Assembly: GCA_963803335.1 (NCBI GenBank)
Contig: CAWDME010000013.1
Span: 186,001 to 250,000 of the forward strand
From: DASSUW01 sp963803335
GTDB lineage: Bacteria > Actinomycetota > Thermoleophilia > Solirubrobacterales > Solirubrobacteraceae
DNA: 64,000 bases
Direction of reading: 5' to 3'
The notes below the pieces were generated by a model. The model did not search any database. It saw only the letters and a list, made by a program, of their open reading frames with translations, and had not been told where the DNA came from. Shown here piece by piece: positions 60,636 to 64,000 of the stretch (position 1 is its first letter; each line of letters starts with the position of its first letter). A program made the translations under genes and the position numbers.

Positions 60636-61502
60636 ATGCGTCCCTACGAAGGCCTGCTCACCGCCATGGTCACGCCGTTCAGGGCGGACGGGAGCGTGAA
60701 CGAGGCGGCGGCGGTGGCGCTCGGCGCCCATCTGCTCGCCAACGGCTCGAATGGGCTCGTCGTCTGCGGGACCACGGGCGAGTCGCCGACGCTGGGCGAC
60801 GACGAGATGGTGTCGCTGGTCACGACGATGGTGGAGGAGCTGGGCGGCGAGGCGACGATCGTCGCCGGCGCCGGCTCCAACAGCACCCATCACGCCGCGC
60901 AGCTGGCCGAGCGGATGGTGGGCACCGGCGCCCACGCGCTCCTGTCGGTCACCGGCTACTACAACCGCCCCAACCGCCGCGGGATCATCCGCCACTACGA
61001 GGAGGTGGCGAAGGCCGCGGCCGGGACGCCGGTGATCATCTACAACATCCCGAGCCGCACGACCGTGAACATCGACCGCGAACTGCTGGCCGAGCTCGGC
61101 CAGATCGCCGGCATCGAGGCCGTCAAGCAGTCCCACACGCCCGACCTCGGCCCGATCGACGGGCTGACCGTCCTCACGGGCAACGACCAGGACCTCGCGC
61201 GCGCGCTCGAACTCGGTTGCGCCGGCGGCGTCTGCGTCTCCAGCCATATCGTGGGAACCGAGATGCGGCGGATGTTCGACGAGCCGGACCAGCGGGCGGA
61301 GATCGACGCGTCGCTGCGCGACGTGTTCGACGCCATGTTCTGCACGACGAGCCCGACGCCGGTGAAGACCGCGCTGAGCCTCCTCGGCCACGACGTCGGC
61401 GGCCTCCGGCTCCCGATGGTCGAGGCCGACGAGCACGAGCTGAGCATCATCCGCGGAGCGCTCGACCGGCACGGACTGCTAAGCGAGGTCCACGCCGCGT
61501 GA
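60636..61502 (+). CDS. dapA: 4-hydroxy-tetrahydrodipicolinate synthase
   Basis: 288 residues. TAMVTPF, GTTGESPTL, Tyr136 in IIYNIPSRT and the Schiff-base Lys164 in AVKQSHTPD are intact. It condenses pyruvate with aspartate semialdehyde. Its stop overlaps the GTG of rnj (GTGA), an arrangement common in Actinobacteria. Confidence 0.95.
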   Translation: MRPYEGLLTAMVTPFRADGSVNEAAAVALGAHLLANGSNGLVVCGTTGESPTLGDDEMVSLVTTMVEELGGEATIVAGAGSNSTHHAAQLAERMVGTGAHALLSVTGYYNRPNRRGIIRHYEEVAKAAAGTPVIIYNIPSRTTVNIDRELLAELGQIAGIEAVKQSHTPDLGPIDGLTVLTGNDQDLARALELGCAGGVCVSSHIVGTEMRRMFDEPDQRAEIDASLRDVFDAMFCTTSPTPVKTALSLLGHDVGGLRLPMVEADEHELSIIRGALDRHGLLSEVHAA

Positions 61503-63166
61503 GCGGCAAGCTGCGCGTCCTCCCGCTCGGAGGCGTCGGCGAGATCGGCAAGAACCTGACGGTCGTCGAGTACGACGACCGGATCGTCGTCGTCGACTGC
61601 GGGCTGCGCTTCCCGACCGCGGAGATGATGGGCATCGACCTCGTGCTGCCCGACTTCACGTACCTGCGCGAGCGCGTGGACGACATCGAGGCGATCGTCA
61701 TCACGCACGGCCACGAGGACCATCTCGGGGCGCTCCCGTGGGTGCTCCGCGAGCTCGGCCAGCACAGCGTGCCGGTCGTCTACGGCGGCCAGCTGACCGT
61801 CGCGATGGCCCGCTCCAAGCTCGACGAGCACAAGCTGCGCGAGGTCAACCTCGACGTGCTGCCGATCGGCCAGGTGGCGGACGCGGGGCCGTTCGAGCTC
61901 GAGCTGGTGCACCTCACGCACTCGATCCCGGACGCCTCCGGAGTGGCGCTGACGTGCGAGCTCGGCACGATCCTCTTCACCGGCGACTACAAGTTCGACC
62001 AGACGCCGGTGGGCGGCGCGCCCGCCGACATGGCGCGGCTCGCCGAGCTCGGCCGCGAAGGCCTGCTGCTGCTGTGCGGCGACTCCACCAACGCCGACCG
62101 CGAGGGCATCTCGACCAGCGAGTCGGTCGTCGGCCCGCAGCTCGAGCGGCTGTTCGCCCACTGCCCCGGCCGCATCGTCGTGACCTGCTTCGCGTCGAAC
62201 ATCCACCGGGTCCAGCAGGTCGTCGACGCGGCCGCCGCGCACGATCGCAAGGTGGCGCTGATCGGCCGCTCGATGCGCAAGAACGTCAATATCGGCCGGT
62301 CGCTGGGCCACATCGCGATCCCTGACGGGCAGCTGGTCCCGCCGCGCGAACTCGAGCAGTGGCAGGACGACCGCCTCGTGATCATCTCCACCGGCTCACA
62401 GGGCGAGCCGCTGTCGGCCCTGCGGCGGATGGCCTATCGCGACCACCCGGCGGTCGAGCTCAAGTCCGGCGACACGGTCGTGTTCTCAGCCACGCCGATC
62501 CCCGGCAACGAGCGCGCGGTCAACGAGACGATCGACCGGCTGTACCACATCGGCTGTGACGTCGTGACCGCCCGCGACGCCCCGATCCACGCGTCGGGCC
62601 ACGGCTACGCGGAGGAGGTGAAGATGATGCTCAACCTCACCCACCCGCGCTACGTGATGCCGGTGCACGGCGACTTCAAGCGGATGCTGCTGCACTCGCA
62701 GCTCGCCGAAGCGGTCGGTGTTCCGCCCGAGAACATCTTCCGCACCGAGAACGGCATCCCACTGGAGATCGACGCGAGCGGCGCGCGCCTCGGCGACCGC
62801 CAGCCCGCCGGCCTCGTGTTCGTCGACGGCGTCGACATCGGCGACGTCGCCGACGTGGCCCTGCGCGACCGCCGCATGCTGTCGGCGGACGGCATCTTCA
62901 TCATCGTCGCGACTGTGAACGAGCAGGACGGCTCGTCGGTCGTCCCGCCCGAGGTGCTCGCCCGCGGCGTGCCGTTCCTCGACGACAACGGTCAGATCAT
63001 CATCGAGCTGCGCGAAGCGGTGGAAGACTCGCTCGACCGGGCGGCCGAGCAGCGGATCACCGAGATCGACGTGCTCGAGTCATTCCTCCACGACGACATC
63101 GCGGCGTTCATCTACGAGCGCCTGAAGCGGCGCCCGATGGTGCTGCCCGTCGTGGTCGAAGTGTGA
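61499..63166 (+). CDS. rnj: Ribonuclease J
   Basis: 555 residues. LRVLPLGGVGEIGKNLTVVEY start, beta-lactamase motif ITHGHEDHLGA, LTHSIPDASG, FTGDYKFDQTP and a beta-CASP part (STGSQGEPLSALRRMA, VMPVHGDFKRM). A short C-terminal domain ends it. It has 5'-3' exonuclease and endonuclease action on mRNA and rRNA. GTG 61499 overlaps dapA. Confidence 0.95.
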   Translation: MSGKLRVLPLGGVGEIGKNLTVVEYDDRIVVVDCGLRFPTAEMMGIDLVLPDFTYLRERVDDIEAIVITHGHEDHLGALPWVLRELGQHSVPVVYGGQLTVAMARSKLDEHKLREVNLDVLPIGQVADAGPFELELVHLTHSIPDASGVALTCELGTILFTGDYKFDQTPVGGAPADMARLAELGREGLLLLCGDSTNADREGISTSESVVGPQLERLFAHCPGRIVVTCFASNIHRVQQVVDAAAAHDRKVALIGRSMRKNVNIGRSLGHIAIPDGQLVPPRELEQWQDDRLVIISTGSQGEPLSALRRMAYRDHPAVELKSGDTVVFSATPIPGNERAVNETIDRLYHIGCDVVTARDAPIHASGHGYAEEVKMMLNLTHPRYVMPVHGDFKRMLLHSQLAEAVGVPPENIFRTENGIPLEIDASGARLGDRQPAGLVFVDGVDIGDVADVALRDRRMLSADGIFIIVATVNEQDGSSVVPPEVLARGVPFLDDNGQIIIELREAVEDSLDRAAEQRITEIDVLESFLHDDIAAFIYERLKRRPMVLPVVVEV

Positions 63167-63169
63167 GCC

Positions 63170-63661
63170 GTGACGCTCCGCCCAGGCCTGCGGCACCGCC
63201 TGCCGTTCTTCGTGCTCAGCTGGCTGATCTTCGCGCTGTGCCTGACCGCGCTGTTCTACAACCCGCTGCTCGGCGAAGTCGGCGTGCTGCTGTTCGGCTT
63301 CGCGGCCGCGAACGCGACGCTGCGGCTGTTCAAGCGGCGGTCGTACGCGACGGAGCTCGACGCCGAGGGGTTCCGGGTGTACGACGCGCTGGGGCGGCTC
63401 GTGCACGACGTGCGCTGGACGAACGTCGAGCACCTGACCGTGTTCCGCGGCAACGGCATGCGCGGAGCGGGCACGCTGCTGCTGCTGGCCTGGCGCTGCC
63501 GGCCGCGGCAGCCGGGGAAAGGCCGGCAGCCGTGGGCGAAGGGCGGCGACGAGTTCGACGGCGCGTTGCCGGACCCCTACCTCGGCATCGACGCGATGCT
63601 CGAGCTGTTCAAGCGGCACGCCGAGGCGGCCGCGCTGGGCGCGGCCGATCCTCGGCGATGA
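63170..63661 (+). CDS. Small membrane protein with PH-like domain
   Basis: 163 residues. Two N-terminal helices (PFFVLSWLIFALCLTALFY; VGVLLFGFAAANATLRLF) and then a beta-rich cytoplasmic part (YATELDAEGFRVYDALGRLVHDVRWTNVEHL) that looks like a bacterial PH domain. Function unknown. GTG 63170 begins 3 nt after the rnj stop, so it is probably in that operon. Convergent to the WXG100 gene. Confidence 0.6.
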   Translation: MTLRPGLRHRLPFFVLSWLIFALCLTALFYNPLLGEVGVLLFGFAAANATLRLFKRRSYATELDAEGFRVYDALGRLVHDVRWTNVEHLTVFRGNGMRGAGTLLLLAWRCRPRQPGKGRQPWAKGGDEFDGALPDPYLGIDAMLELFKRHAEAAALGAADPRR

Positions 63662-63666
63662 AGGCT

Positions 63667-63957
63667 CTAGCGGCCGAAGCTGGAGGCGATGCCCTGCTCG
63701 GTGTCGGCGTAGTGCGCGCCGGCCTGCTGGGTGAGCTGGCTGATGCCGGTCAGTGCGTCGTGGATTCCGCGGCTGGAGCGCTGCCATTCTGCCCACAGCT
63801 CCTGGAAGCGGGCCTGGGCGACGCCCTGCCATTCGCTCTGCAACGGCGCGACCTGGCTGGCGAGCTGCGACAGGATCGACTCGATGTTCGCGGCGCCCGC
63901 GTTCAGCTGGCTACCGGTCGACTGCAGCTGCTCGGGTGTTACGGCGATATTGGGCAT
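63667..63957 (-). CDS. WXG100 (ESAT-6-like) protein
   Basis: 96 residues, the family length. NIAVTPEQLQSTGSQLN, two helices joined by the turn SEWQG (W-x-G), and a C-terminal YADTEQ that matches the Y-x3-[DE] export motif. Such proteins are secreted as helical dimers by ESX type VII systems. ATG 63957 has GGAGG upstream. The partners (a second WXG100, EccC) would lie beyond the right edge; none is in the window. Confidence 0.9.
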   Translation of the reverse strand: MPNIAVTPEQLQSTGSQLNAGAANIESILSQLASQVAPLQSEWQGVAQARFQELWAEWQRSSRGIHDALTGISQLTQQAGAHYADTEQGIASSFGR

Positions 63958-64000
63958 CCGGGGTTGCCTCCCTTGGCTCCGTGATGGACGTCGCAATGAC

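Overview
The window is one contiguous stretch of a high-GC actinobacterial chromosome. The single-gene mihF (actinobacterial integration host factor) beside gmk-rpoZ-coaBC, a PyrR-controlled pyrimidine operon, the order nusA-ylxR-infB-ylxP-rbfA-nrnA-truB-ribF, and many probable leaderless starts all point to Actinomycetota. The overall flavour suggests Thermoleophilia/Solirubrobacterales, but that is inference; there is no rRNA here to confirm it. No prophage, IS transposase, integrase or CRISPR array is visible.

Layout. 1-9.6 kb is accessory: a ZIP-like transporter end; three genes packed so tightly that start and stop codons are shared; a secreted copper operon (two-domain multicopper oxidase, beta-helix protein, plastocyanin-like protein) facing a TetR regulator across a palindromic operator; a membrane GGDEF-EAL protein; cupin, PNPOx and DoxX proteins; an ECF sigma/mini-anti-sigma pair; and a UspA protein. 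9.6-22.7 kb holds a MarR regulator, a two-component system, a pentapeptide protein, tRNA-Arg(CCG), a GHL15-like hydrolase, a GT1 glycosyltransferase, a phosphoesterase, an ArsR-type/MFS pair with elaborate operators and RNase Z. At least four damaged genes lie in this part. 22.7-31.4 kb is pyrR-pyrB-pyrC-carA-carB-pyrK-pyrD with a PyrR-binding leader and no pyrF. 31.5-38.3 kb is mihF-gmk-rpoZ-coaBC and then a MoxR/DUF58/transglutaminase module. 38.4-46.7 kb is the translation operon from rimP to ribF. 46.8-58.8 kb is a receiver-GGDEF gene coupled to rpsO, then a redox/envelope island separating rpsO from pnp, then pnp, an M16 peptidase and dapB. 58.8-64 kb is HDOD-GGDEF, dapA, rnj and a WXG100 protein.

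Most interesting points. (1) YlxR is present between nusA and infB but lies in the same frame as nusA, separated only by the nusA UAG, with no canonical start codon before its zinc motif. Two copies of a GGGGACAGTCCCC palindrome flank the start region. (2) Several genes seem to use AUC or CUG starts embedded in tight stop/start overlaps. (3) The copper operon has a 24-bp operator. (4) The ArsR-type promoter carries three TTTCGAA boxes at an exact 14-bp pitch plus an 18-bp palindrome. (5) A terminator-bearing leader precedes rimP. (6) A degenerate receiver-GGDEF protein is translationally coupled to ribosomal protein S15.

The core genes work as ordinary biosynthetic, transcription and translation operons. 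The accessory genes add two separate copper/thiol redox loci, two sigma/anti-sigma pairs and three GGDEF proteins, which fits a free-living bacterium that senses envelope and oxidative conditions. All calls rest on reading the sequence; no database search was possible.
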